Below are positions 49,139 to 51,224 of a stretch of 64,000 bases of DNA, piece after piece. The notes under the pieces are model-generated. The model worked only from the letters and a program-made list of their open reading frames with translations, ran no database searches and was not told where the DNA came from. The stretch is from Schistosoma haematobium (lineage: Eukaryota > Platyhelminthes > Trematoda > Strigeidida > Schistosomatidae): assembly GCF_000699445.3 (NCBI RefSeq), contig NC_067195.1:11646287-11710286 (forward strand), given 5' to 3'. Made by a program: the position numbers and the translations under genes. Position 1 is the stretch's first letter; every line of letters begins with the position of its first letter.

Positions 49139-50830
49139 CCATCATATGAAAACTGCACGTTTCATTTTAGAATGTCTGCCTCAAACAAGGTAGTGGTCTA
49201 TTGTATTGAACTATTTACTTTGAACAAATATTTAACTTAGTATCTGATGGACAACAAAGGTATTTACAATATTCTAGTTACAAAAATAAACAAATAAACT
49301 GGGTTCCACATAAGTTTAAAAAAGTAAGAAATCTTTAAAAACGAAGGAATTTCTAAAGATCGGTCACAGGGAATAAAAGCGGCAGTGACTTCGTGGTTAA
49401 GAAACGAGACTTCTGACGATAGAAATGTATCTGGGTCCTGTATGAGTTTCATATACACAGAACAAAGAGACGAGATTTTAAAGTCCTGGACAATAGATTG
49501 CATTCCCCGGCTCGACAAAAGATCCGAACACTGTTAGCAGTGCGGCTTTGGAGAACCAGGAATAACATCCCCTGGACTCTAATTACTAGAATTAGTAAGG
49601 TATAGAAAATAAGATGAAGCCATAGGGGACGGATTAAGTGTAGGGAGAGAAGTATAAGGAAATGAAGAGGGGGTTTGATTGTGGATAAGGTGATCTCGAG
49701 AGTTTTTGGATAGGAATACCTCAGGTTATCGAGCTTTCTGTTAATAAATGATAACCCTTACGTATGAGGAAAACCATGATAACATTCCCCCAATTCATAT
49801 TTCCATAATGATGGTTGTTACTATTTGATCAGTTGTTCTTACTGGTAGTTGGTAATTTTACTGTCTTAATTTCATGTTTTGTTGTTACATACAGAGTTTT
49901 TATACTTTGATACTGTCTTCTTAAATATCAAGTTTCTCAAAAACCATACTCCCGTTCACATCTTACAGTAAAGTCAGTAGTACGATTTCGTCATCGGACA
50001 GTAAGTTGCAACACTTAGTTTTACCTCCTTTTAATCGACTCCCATATAATGGTAGGACCGATGATTCCAGTTAATATAGCTTGATCATTATAAGCAGACC
50101 CGAATATAACATCAAGAGAACAACGACGGTAACTTACTTGTATAAAACGAGTAAGCCAATCAGCAGTAGTGCATCGAAAGGTTTAGCGTCAATTACGGAA
50201 AAAGCAGTTGGCAGATAATAATTGTAACAAATGTATAGAATTATTTTCTCAAACAGATCCTAATACATACATAACACTGTTCGATTTAGTCTTCCCCAGG
50301 AAAAACTATAAATTACGGATTTGTGTGAGAAGAATGATGCTATTTCAGAGATGTAAACTGCACAAAATAGTAAATAGTTATCATTTACTAAAAAAGTTGA
50401 GCGGTTAACCAAAATTCATCTTTCCCTTCAATATTACATCTTAACAAGTTAACTAACTGGTTAATTAATTGACTCATTCGTCACACTCGAAGTGTGAGGG
50501 TTAATGATGCTACCTGTTTTGTCAAAAAGAAGCAGGCGGTGCGGGATTCGAAACCGCAACATGGCTAAAAGTTGAACGCCTTTACTACTGAGCCATGGAC
50601 AGTGAGTAGCGTTGAGCTTTTACAGACTGATTCATTTAATTCCAGGTTCATCAAATAATCATGACTTACATTAGAAGATGTTGATGATCAATTAAATCAG
50701 CTGCTGGTAGACGACAAGCTGAGAAAACAATTATTTTACGACCGAGTTTATCATCTCCTGCACCTTGTAATACACCCAGCCGAGAAATATCTGGATAATC
50801 AGAATCAATTACATCTTGAACACTGAGCTC
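10566..50830 (-). CDS. ARHGAP1: Sec14-RhoGAP protein, ARHGAP1/p50RhoGAP homologue (N-terminus missing)
   Basis: Ten exons (50,670-50,830; 47,071-47,202; 45,674-45,760; 31,394-31,492; 23,994-24,128; 23,399-23,472; 20,519-20,596; 13,401-13,529; 12,612-12,718; 10,566-10,733) sum to 1,170 bp, giving 389 residues plus stop. All introns are GT-AG with matching phases. Residues about 20-165 form a Sec14/CRAL-TRIO lipid-binding domain ([23 protein letters not shown]). A proline-containing linker follows, then a RhoGAP domain from about residue 210 to the end. The catalytic arginine-finger motif GIFRRS is present, as are [12 protein letters not shown] and [16 protein letters not shown]. The family stimulates GTP hydrolysis by Rho/Cdc42-type GTPases at membranes. 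The human protein has additional N-terminal residues; the matching exon(s) lie upstream and were not found. The coding fraction is about 3%. The symbol is by homology. Confidence 0.93.
11805..12445 (-). mobile_element. Degenerate RTE-F retrotransposon 3' part
   Basis: The left edge has the RTE-F 3' tail (TTATTTATTTTATTATTTG, compare TTATTTATTTGAACAG at 32.8 kb). Diverged counterparts of the 22.0-kb copy's 3' coding end follow, for example GAGCCATGTCTGATAAAGTC, CCCAACCAGGGAG and CAGTAATCCTACAGAGATAA. It lies between the last two introns' exons and is old. Confidence 0.6.
12612..12718 (-). CDS. ARHGAP1: ARHGAP1-like exon (RhoGAP helices, LPDDNY)
   Basis: The acceptor GGAAG/GTCTGG lies after a pyrimidine-rich run and the donor is GAG/GTTAGT. 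It encodes [20 protein letters not shown] followed by [16 protein letters not shown], matching the RhoGAP segment that reads LPEENYQVLRFL in human ARHGAP1. The first base of the glycine codon comes from the preceding exon. Confidence 0.9.
13401..13529 (-). CDS. ARHGAP1: ARHGAP1-like exon (Rho[11 protein letters not shown])
   Basis: The acceptor is AATTATAG/GTGAAA and the donor GTG/GTAAGT. It encodes the [10 protein letters not shown] segment and [17 protein letters not shown], a signature RhoGAP block that packs against the GTPase. Phases match the exons on both sides. Confidence 0.95.
13640..13810 (+). repeat. Degenerate Sm-alpha SINE with hammerhead relic
   Basis: A decayed tRNA-like head keeps a B-box (GGTTCGAGTCC, about 13,710-13,720). 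The hammerhead region (13,746-13,805) keeps GGTACATCCAG and GACGAGTCCCAA, but the core reads GTGACGA and the GGACGAAAC strand is damaged. Confidence 0.7.
14254..14475 (+). repeat. tRNA-headed SINE of a second hammerhead family, copy 1
   Basis: The head has a tRNA-like A-box region (AGCTCAGTGATTAAAAAG) and a B-box-like GGGTCAGATCCCC (14,314-14,326). A hammerhead-like block follows at 14,344-14,397: ACTGCTGGAGCAACCAATAC, then TAGGACGAAACACCTGTCC. The intact form of this family, as I recall it from schistosome SINEs, has CTGAGGAGTCCC here; in this copy that strand is broken. The tail (TCCATTGGTTGTCTAACTTA) is shared with 23,769-23,955. Confidence 0.6.
14623..14635. repeat. 13-bp target-site duplication, left copy
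   Basis: CCATTATTATATT is repeated exactly at 18,333-18,345 and brackets the SR2-like element. Confidence 0.9.
14839..16875 (-). pseudogene. SR2-like reverse transcriptase and C-terminal region, broken
   Basis: Pieces are 16,408-16,875, 15,646-16,353, 15,427-15,645 and 14,839-15,150. The second carries the RT core: [62 protein letters not shown] and the catalytic YADD in [14 protein letters not shown] stop follows directly. The C-terminal piece ([29 protein letters not shown]) is the conserved tail of schistosome RTE proteins. All catalytic aspartates are present, but the frame is not. Confidence 0.92.
16860..18314 (-). pseudogene. SR2-like endonuclease region, broken
   Basis: The leader portion runs 17,745-18,314 and shifts frame into 17,584-18,003, which holds the endonuclease start [20 protein letters not shown]. 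The next frame (17,283-17,681) has [10 protein letters not shown] and [10 protein letters not shown], then a stop. Another open piece (16,860-17,282) has [20 protein letters not shown], the DFNA block typical of AP-endonuclease domains in non-LTR elements, then shifts frame again. Confidence 0.9.
18333..18345. repeat. 13-bp target-site duplication, right copy
   Basis: Exact repeat of 14,623-14,635. Confidence 0.9.
18480..18700 (+). mobile_element. SR2-like 3'-UTR relic
   Basis: The order TTTTTCCTCTGAAAT, TGATACTGTTACCACTCCCA, TGTGTGGCAAATTGGACTGA resembles the 3' UTR of the plus-strand SR2-like copy at 44.85-45.09 kb. It is heavily diverged. Confidence 0.55.
18701..19230. other. Repeat-like intronic stretch, class unknown
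   Basis: GC content is higher than in neighbouring intron and wording such as CCCATGAAGAAGGACGGGG looks transposon-derived, but no second copy in this window supports a family. An open frame on minus (18,753-18,965) has no recognisable character. Confidence 0.3.
20385..20478 (+). mobile_element. SR2-like 3'-end fragment beside a splice donor
   Basis: TTTCATCTCTCTGTGCTGAT, GTATGGCAACTTGAACCAAT and TTCCACGTTGCGACTGACT match the terminal 90 bp of the plus-strand SR2-like element at about 44,990-45,086. Its end lies about 40 bp from the 5' splice site of the ARHGAP1-like exon at 20,519. Confidence 0.7.
20519..20596 (-). CDS. ARHGAP1: ARHGAP1-like exon carrying the arginine finger
   Basis: The acceptor is CTCTTTTAG/GTTTAA and the donor AATG/GTAAAC. 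It encodes [20 protein letters not shown] and then QNLYNNG. The arginine in GIFRRS corresponds to the catalytic arginine finger of the RhoGAP family ([10 protein letters not shown] is identical in human ARHGAP1). Confidence 0.95.
20905..21120 (-). repeat. Sm-alpha SINE unit, inverted, with hammerhead
   Basis: The minus-strand unit has a tail at about 20,925-21,040 (ATTGATGTTTAGGACTG, TCTCTTATTTG) and a hammerhead at 21,052-21,111. It faces a plus-strand unit beginning about 21,125, so the two form an inverted pair. Its tRNA-like head appears to be missing. Confidence 0.75.
21052..21111 (-). ncRNA. Hammerhead ribozyme, mutated GAAA box
   Basis: On minus, the core CTGACGAGTCCC and the loop AAATA are intact, but the second box reads GGAAC instead of GAAAC and helix II is weakened (AAGAC). 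Cleavage is probably poor or absent. Confidence 0.75.
21125..21355 (+). repeat. Sm-alpha SINE unit, plus strand
   Basis: It starts at a tRNA-like head (A-box TAGCTAAGTGGATAA at 21,199-21,213; B-box GGGTTCGAGTTCC at 21,242-21,254), then GGTACATCCAG and a hammerhead. The head is well preserved; the ribozyme has one core change. Confidence 0.82.
21281..21338 (+). ncRNA. Hammerhead ribozyme, one core substitution
   Basis: GGTACATCCAG, then CCGATGAGTCCC, AAATA, GAACGAAAC, then CACATCCTGGATTCC. The core uridine of CTGATGA is C here, a position known to be essential in hammerheads. Helix II has a mismatch (GAAC). Probably inactive. Confidence 0.8.
21529..21914. mobile_element. Fold-back element with 77-bp inverted arms and 12-bp flanking repeat
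   Basis: Arms 21,529-21,605 and 21,814-21,890 are reverse complements with a single mismatch (TTTCGATAATGATATTAG... into ...TCTGG). They enclose about 208 bp that include an (AAT)n tract. ACATTTATGTAC occurs just before the left arm (21,517-21,528) and again at 21,915-21,926, after a 24-bp tail, so it may be a target-site duplication. There is no coding capacity. The class is not assigned. Confidence 0.75.
21700..21742. repeat. (AAT)n / (GAT)n microsatellite
   Basis: AATAATAATAATAATAATAA with GATAAT interruptions, inside the fold-back element. Confidence 0.9.
21975..23046 (-). mobile_element. RTE-F retrotransposon, 5'-truncated and internally deleted copy
   Basis: The 3' tail is TTATTTATTTGAACA at the left. 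The RT piece 22,679-23,038 has [33 protein letters not shown] and [12 protein letters not shown]. The C-terminal piece 22,340-22,663 has [17 protein letters not shown] and [10 protein letters not shown]. About 270 bp present in the 33.5-kb copy are missing between the two (junction near 22,656). The 5' side ends abruptly at 23,046. Confidence 0.88.
23399..23472 (-). CDS. ARHGAP1: ARHGAP1-like exon (start of RhoGAP domain)
   Basis: The acceptor is ATATTAG/CATCAA and the donor CGTG/GTATGT. It encodes [20 protein letters not shown] and then LRDRG, matching human ARHGAP1 where the linker passes into the RhoGAP domain (PIPIVLRETVAYL). Phase 2 in, phase 1 out. Confidence 0.93.
23588..23675. repeat. 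(TA)n microsatellite
   Basis: About 44 uninterrupted TA units, about 115 bp upstream (minus strand) of the exon at 23,399-23,472. Confidence 0.97.
23769..23955 (+). repeat. tRNA-headed SINE of the second hammerhead family, copy 2
   Basis: The head CCCAGTGGTCTAGAGGTTAA has an A-box-like sequence, with B-box-like GCGTTCGATTTCTGG at 23,827-23,841. A hammerhead remnant at 23,855-23,885 reads GCACTACCGAGGAGTCCCAT, then ACTAG; the GGACGAAAC strand is deleted. The tail TAATGGTTATCTAACTTGAA is homologous to 14,410-14,430. Confidence 0.7.
23994..24128 (-). CDS. ARHGAP1: ARHGAP1-like exon (linker)
   Basis: The acceptor is TATTTCAG/TTCTAC and the donor CAATT/GTAAGT. It encodes the interdomain linker, including [17 protein letters not shown] and [17 protein letters not shown]. 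The last block matches human NQQFGVSLQHL. It has fewer prolines than the human linker, which there can bind SH3 domains; only two PXXP-like spacings are visible. Confidence 0.9.
24365..24450 (-). mobile_element. SR2-like 3'-end relic
   Basis: ATGTAGAACCTGACATATAT and TTGGTTCAAATTACCATAGC align to the terminal region of the element at 14,636 (ATGTAGGACCAGGCACATAT). Confidence 0.55.
25150..25225 (-). mobile_element. SR2-like 5'-end relic
   Basis: GGCAAGCCCGATCACCACAT followed by a diverged TAGCAGCTACAGTTGAG matches the first bases of the complete SR2-like element (18,290-18,332). Confidence 0.55.
25226..26594. other. Intronic stretch, no gene recognised
   Basis: Intron of the Sec14-RhoGAP gene. 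Several diverged repeat-like words occur (for example ATTTATTTATTTGTACAGA near 26,106), but no element could be delimited. Confidence 0.4.
26596..26890 (+). repeat. Best-preserved Sm-alpha SINE
   Basis: The tRNA-like head begins at GGTGGCTCAGTAGCTAAATG (A-box) and has a perfect B-box-type GGGTTCGAGTCCC (26,657-26,669). A hammerhead with intact core boxes follows, then the family tail (CTTATAAAGCTTGTGACTTA, AGAGACTGACCGATTGCAGT). GGCTTTATAAGTCAAG just upstream suggests the unit sits next to another unit's tail, as in tandemly arranged Sm-alpha. Confidence 0.85.
26694..26752 (+). ncRNA. Hammerhead ribozyme with intact core (Sm-alpha type)
   Basis: The core box CTGACGA is at 26,706-26,712, helix II is GTCC/GGAC around CAACTA, and GAAA is at 26,727-26,730. 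Helix III is the palindrome ACGCGCGT, and the cleavage triplet is GTA (family usual GTC; A is allowed by the NUH rule). Helix I strands are GGCACATTCAG and CTGGATTTCACTGCC. Cleavage is predicted after 26,738. The very short, loop-less helix III suggests weak monomer activity. Activity itself is inference. Confidence 0.85.
26891..27859. other. Intronic stretch, no gene recognised
   Basis: AT-rich intron with TTAATTAATTAATTAG-type runs. No exon or complete repeat was seen. Confidence 0.4.
27860..28415 (+). mobile_element. RTE-E retrotransposon 3' relic, copy 1
   Basis: This is the plus-strand 3' coding end, decayed. It runs from the block AATTGAAGAATAAATGGAAC (compare TTGAAGAACATATGGAACTC at 40.95 kb) through TTATAAACAGTTGTCTATAC and ATACTTCAGATTCTTTGGCC to GGTCGGTGGCCTATGCTCCA. 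From about 28,040 on it is nearly identical to 45,092-45,450, including shared lesions. Confidence 0.85.
28688..28692. repeat. 5-bp target-site duplication of a solo LTR
   Basis: TTATC is repeated at 29,126-29,130 directly after the LTR. Confidence 0.8.
28693..29125 (+). mobile_element. Solo LTR, 433 bp, with TTATC duplication
   Basis: It begins TGTTGGGATATTC and ends AAACATAACA, the TG...CA rule for LTRs. It is flanked by an exact 5-bp duplication, TTATC. Inside, ATTGGTCAATG and TGTATAAATACG look like CCAAT and TATA promoter elements in plus orientation. No internal retroelement sequence is attached. Family (Gypsy or BEL) not assigned. Confidence 0.82.
29706..30165 (+). repeat. Interspersed repeat R1, copy 2
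   Basis: Homologous to 836-1,300. It has a TATATAAACCGAG block similar to the TATATAAACCCAG in copy 1. Sequence to about 30,420 may continue the element. Confidence 0.6.
30421..31393. other. Intronic stretch with one unexplained open frame
   Basis: A minus-strand frame at 30,871-31,113 ([20 protein letters not shown]...) looks somewhat protein-like but has no recognised domain. It does not fit the ARHGAP1-like reading frame, since the flanking exons splice in phase without it. I treat it as unexplained rather than as an exon. Confidence 0.35.
31394..31492 (-). CDS. ARHGAP1: ARHGAP1-like exon (end of Sec14 domain)
   Basis: The acceptor is ATTTCAG/TTCTAA and the donor TTTTAAA/GTAAGA. It encodes [20 protein letters not shown] and then [13 protein letters not shown], matching human KFGQKIFYVNYLSEL...LGIPRQVLK at the C-terminal side of the Sec14 domain. 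A 14.2-kb intron separates it from the preceding exon. Confidence 0.93.
31805..31862 (-). ncRNA. Degenerate hammerhead relic (Sm-alpha type)
   Basis: On minus: GGTACATACAA, then CCGACGAGTC, then ATTAAACGCGCGTCCTGGAT. The core uridine is changed, helix II is lost, and the GAAA box reads TAAA. The GCGCGTCCTGG side is intact. Confidence 0.65.
32510..32811 (-). mobile_element. SR2-like 3'-end relic
   Basis: GAAAGTCAGTCAGTCAAAAG at the left and AGAGTCTCCAACCATTGGTT at the right match the 3' end of the SR2-like family. It abuts the RTE-F 3' tail, so the RTE-F element inserted into or next to it. Confidence 0.65.
32812..33777 (-). mobile_element. RTE-F element, 3' half (split by the Gypsy insertion)
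   Basis: The 3' tail is TTATTTATTTGAACAG. The C-terminal coding piece 33,189-33,518 contains [17 protein letters not shown] and [20 protein letters not shown]. The frame upstream of it (33,508-33,777) continues the RTE protein and is interrupted at 33,777 by the Gypsy LTR. Joining 33,777 to 38,589 restores a continuous RTE-F sequence, which proves the nesting. Nearly identical to 53,862-54,821. Confidence 0.9.
33778..34091 (+). repeat. 5' LTR of the Gypsy element
   Basis: 314 bp, from TGTGGACAGCGCTACTT to CTTTCACTACA. It differs from the 3' LTR at a few bases near the start (ACAGC for TGCGT), at GCACAGTCC, and at CTTTCACTACA. Confidence 0.92.
34093..35250 (+). CDS. Gypsy Gag-protease ORF
   Basis: This 385-residue open frame begins just inside the 5' LTR. 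The N-terminal 200 residues are a Gag-like helical region ([14 protein letters not shown]). A CCHC zinc knuckle, [14 protein letters not shown], lies at about residues 212-225, and an aspartic protease with active site [12 protein letters not shown] at about 267-278. GC content is higher than the host introns. It stops at 35,248; protein-like sequence continues in the same frame for about 16 codons, so the stop may be a lesion or a genuine gag-pol boundary. Confidence 0.92.
   Translation: MMSLPPLRTKIPWPEESEDGDVLSLLKEFEAVLELVGVKEPKAKLVVLGTLLRGRAIAVYDSLDGAGGKTTWETVTERLLAEFDSPEDRGEALQKFWSTRLSVGGDPLVLAVELTRLLRRALPSLDEESEAQLLASQFIESVPDTVSKQLKLVNAAQPIYICELAKVTRQLMTRAVAPVGCEKQEINNVEKIEELEREISVIRVNHKRNDKCYACGGIGHWKINCPTRRRRYNVCSFYPRNLGVVALVDRRAVYTRVNINERDLVCLVDTGAAVSLIGKEQCKKLKPCTLAVHTIGGHMLEVLGVSNSIVKLGDAEINFPFVVTTSLSRQILGADFLREVKAIVDLRSSKMVTKYGSLPIRETSEVAEIRVAADVSSKKPNINEL
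35213..36925 (+). CDS. Gypsy reverse transcriptase, RNase H and integrase N-terminus
   Basis: A 570-residue open frame. The RT has [45 protein letters not shown] and the catalytic YSDD near residue 193. RNase H follows ([18 protein letters not shown] near residue 340; EHKPLQWL later). The HHCC zinc finger of integrase starts with [20 protein letters not shown]. The frame ends at a TGA inside that finger, with its two cysteines (CQQCQ) visible further on in the same frame. The true start is probably upstream, in another frame. Confidence 0.93.
   Translation: MSRRRNRTLTSYEQSMRNYSLKMGSRMDFDKVKHEIPIKNDRVNIFATRRVPVHLEAEVNRQVQVMLKEGIIEEADSPYSSPVLLVKKPNGKYRFCVDFRELNNITDLKPCAMPTVVETLDRLQNATVFTVLDLRPGYWQLPIKQSDRSKTAFTVRDKQYQLKQMPFGLAGAPFTFRRLMTLLLKNLDNVEVYSDDVIVYSQTETDHVKCVEAVLKRIDEFGLRINKDKSQIARNSVTLLGHKVGNGEIKPLPEKILTIKNIAVPNSTRKSRQFLGRAAFYSRFVKNFNEIAAPLHKLLSNTKFTWTETAEQTFDRIKNMLDDRQMTLGLPEPGKLFTVATDASGHGIGAVLSQADRVVEYASRVVTPAEQKYSTIEKECSAIARAVEKWRPYLLGRRFHIETEHKPLQWLKTARDPRGKLARWMILLQEYDLGIGHVPGKENVMADYLSRPDMEADLPLTAYAANSLKGDPLELVRQHRADPNLREVIRVIKEGADVDKQTMDKGVITLLRQKERLRVNAYGVLTWQDDDENWVAVIPKGWRRKMIHECHQVAHTGIARTTDLLRQSAY
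37025..37340 (+). mobile_element. Foreign insertion inside Gypsy integrase, LTR-like
   Basis: Integrase homology stops after the zinc finger and resumes with the core at about 37,345. The inserted sequence contains TGTAGCATCCTGATTGGTC at 37,092 and ends near GATATAACA at 37,319 (TG...CA). It carries CCAAT-like GATTGGTCAATG and GGATTGGTGG, and a TATA-like ACTATAAATACC. The left 65 bp would then be the 3' internal end of another LTR element. No target duplication was found. Confidence 0.55.
37345..37740 (+). pseudogene. Gypsy integrase catalytic core, broken
   Basis: The D,D-35-E residues are recognisable: [23 protein letters not shown], and a glutamate in [15 protein letters not shown] stop interrupts it before HPQTNG near 37,660 and another ends the frame near 37,737. 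Confidence 0.88.
37876..38274 (+). pseudogene. Gypsy integrase C-terminal GPY domain
   Basis: The open frame at 37,876-38,307 contains [18 protein letters not shown], then the GPY/F motif [20 protein letters not shown] and [13 protein letters not shown]. It runs out into the 3' LTR. Lysine/arginine-rich throughout. Confidence 0.85.
38275..38588 (+). repeat. 3' LTR of the Gypsy element
   Basis: 314 bp, from TGTGGTGCGTGCTACTT to CTCCTTCGCTACA. Nearly identical to the 5' LTR, implying a fairly recent insertion. Confidence 0.92.
38589..39440 (-). mobile_element. RTE-F element, 5' half (split by the Gypsy insertion)
   Basis: The RT core is in 38,633-39,229: [62 protein letters not shown]. The N-terminal side (39,129-39,434) has [17 protein letters not shown] and [21 protein letters not shown] frameshift lies near 39,180. 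Truncated at about 39,440; no endonuclease. Confidence 0.9.
39441..40286. other. Intronic stretch, nothing recognised
   Basis: AT-rich; short frames only. Confidence 0.4.
40287..41457 (+). mobile_element. RTE-E retrotransposon, 5'-truncated, plus strand
   Basis: An open frame at 40,392-41,192 (266 residues) encodes the [41 protein letters not shown] and the active-site block [12 protein letters not shown] (TDD instead of ADD). Then AGTAGTAACAGGCGTAAGTA and a (GTAA)n-like 3' tail. The frame is otherwise well kept. Nearly identical to the inverted copy at 51,225-52,375. Confidence 0.92.
41690..45086 (+). mobile_element. SR2-like retrotransposon, plus strand, disrupted
   Basis: It starts about 41,690 (5' truncated relative to the complete copy). 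Endonuclease pieces are 41,709-41,993 and 41,990-42,616 ([15 protein letters not shown] block, [20 protein letters not shown]). RT pieces are 43,028-43,414 and 43,418-44,176 ([36 protein letters not shown]). A decayed C-terminal part runs to about 44,850. The 3' UTR ends in GTTGTTGCTGACCGACTCAC. At least five frame changes or stops are present. RT residues are intact. Confidence 0.9.
45087..45457 (+). mobile_element. RTE-E retrotransposon 3' relic, copy 2
   Basis: Begins exactly at the end of the SR2-like 3' UTR (ACAACTATCATCAAAAAGGT) and ends ATAACAGGTGTACCTAAGTA. Nearly identical to 28,035-28,410, including damaged coding positions. Confidence 0.88.
45674..45760 (-). CDS. ARHGAP1: ARHGAP1-like exon (Sec14 core, TLYIVHP)
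   Basis: The acceptor is CTCTCTCCAG/TTTTCG and the donor ATCAG/GTAGGA. It encodes [20 protein letters not shown] and then WTLFRPFI, matching human KKNIKALYIVHPTMFIKTLL. The polypyrimidine tract is itself a (CT)n microsatellite. Confidence 0.95.
45763..45788. repeat. (GA)n microsatellite forming a splice-site pyrimidine tract
   Basis: Twelve or so GA units; on the minus strand they are (CT)n directly ahead of the acceptor at 45,761. Confidence 0.95.
46331..46383 (+). ncRNA. Hammerhead relic, core strand deleted
   Basis: ACATCCAGAGTTCCTAATAG then GACGAAACGCGCGTTGTCGA. The CTGACGA box is gone, but GGACGAAACGCGCGT and GATTCCACTGCTAGC remain. Not a working ribozyme. Confidence 0.7.
46735..46960 (+). 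repeat. tRNA-headed SINE of the second hammerhead family, copy 3, decayed
   Basis: Aligns with 23,769-23,955: AATGGTCTAAAGGTAACG for the head, GCACACTAGCGAGGAGTAAC for the hammerhead remnant, and CAAGATCCAATAGTTATTC for the tail. Confidence 0.5.
47071..47202 (-). CDS. ARHGAP1: ARHGAP1-like exon (Sec14 domain)
   Basis: The acceptor is ATTTTAG/GTATAT and the donor CGCAA/GTAAAT. It encodes [20 protein letters not shown] and then [20 protein letters not shown], matching human LKHTLDQYVENDYTLLYLHH. A (TA)n microsatellite starts 9 bp from the acceptor. Confidence 0.95.
47212..47259. repeat. (TA)n microsatellite next to a splice acceptor
   Basis: About 24 TA units directly upstream (minus strand) of the exon at 47,071-47,202. 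Confidence 0.97.
47457..47736 (+). mobile_element. Solo Gypsy-family LTR with ACTCA duplication
   Basis: TGTAGTGTAGGCTACTT aligns base for base with the 5' end of the Gypsy LTR at 33,778, and CACCTGAGTTCTCGTTCACTTC with its end. It is flanked by ACTCA at 47,452-47,456 and 47,737-47,741. It is clearly an older or different subfamily than the 33.8-kb LTRs. Confidence 0.8.
47890..48350 (-). mobile_element. Gypsy relic: LTR plus 3' internal end
   Basis: On minus, an open piece at 48,112-48,336 (ends [17 protein letters not shown]) runs into an LTR start (TGGTGTGCGCTACTTATGTG at about 48,150-48,131), as in the intact element. LTR sequence continues to about 47,890 (CCAGCAGAAGATTGAAATAA). Confidence 0.65.
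48351..49489. other. Intronic stretch, no gene recognised
   Basis: AT-rich with one (TA)n run at 49,082-49,134; no exon evidence. Confidence 0.45.
49082..49134. repeat. (TA)n microsatellite
   Basis: About 26 TA units. Confidence 0.97.
49490..50130 (-). mobile_element. SR2-like 5' region relic
   Basis: GTTTGATTGTGGATAAGGTG and GCAGACCCGAATATAACATC align with the 5' leader of the complete SR2-like element (GTTGATTATGAATACAGTGG; GCAAGCCCGACCACCACGTC). Strongly diverged. Confidence 0.5.
50530..50605 (-). repeat. tRNA-like SINE head
   Basis: On minus: CATGGCTCAGTAGTAAAGGC (A-box side) and GGTTTCGAATCCCGC (B-box). The arms do not form a clean cloverleaf, so I call it a tRNA-derived repeat rather than a tRNA gene. 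Confidence 0.55.
50670..50830 (-). CDS. ARHGAP1: ARHGAP1-like exon (first one visible, start of Sec14 domain)
   Basis: The acceptor is CTTATAG/GAGCTC and the donor CTAAT/GTAAGT. It encodes [20 protein letters not shown], then [20 protein letters not shown], then [29 protein letters not shown] is close to [18 protein letters not shown] in human ARHGAP1. An acceptor at its start means at least one more 5' exon exists to the right. Confidence 0.95.
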
Positions 50831-51224
50831 CTATAAGTAAAAGAAGAGTAAAAGTTTCAACATGCTACGATAAAAATAATTACTTTAGAACATTGATTTT
50901 TCTGGAAAAAAAGTAGCTTAAGCAAAATACAATAAGTATATAAAATGGACAACATATTATCGTAAAACTAGTTGTATAATATTTGGTGATAATACCTCAA
51001 TGAACTTGATCATTTAAATTTATTAGAAGTATAAAAATTCCCTGATCAGTCAGTAACCTATAGTTGAACGATTAAAAATACAGTCGTGGTGGAATATGGC
51101 GAAACTAATCGAAACATTTATAGGTTAAAAGAAGGGATACTGTATTGAACAGGAACACGAGTGGGGACAATCGAATGTATTTGACAGAAAATTACAGAAC
51201 CTGTTAAAACTTAACAATCATATT

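Noticed and set aside
50208..50408. 66-codon plus-strand ORF ([19 protein letters not shown]...)
   Set aside because: No domain, no splice signals and no repeat homology; it lies antisense within the host intron and may be chance.
50530..50605. Possible functional tRNA gene
   Set aside because: A- and B-box words are present but the acceptor and anticodon stems do not pair cleanly; it looks like a SINE head. The same applies to 26,604-26,674 and 63,075-63,172.
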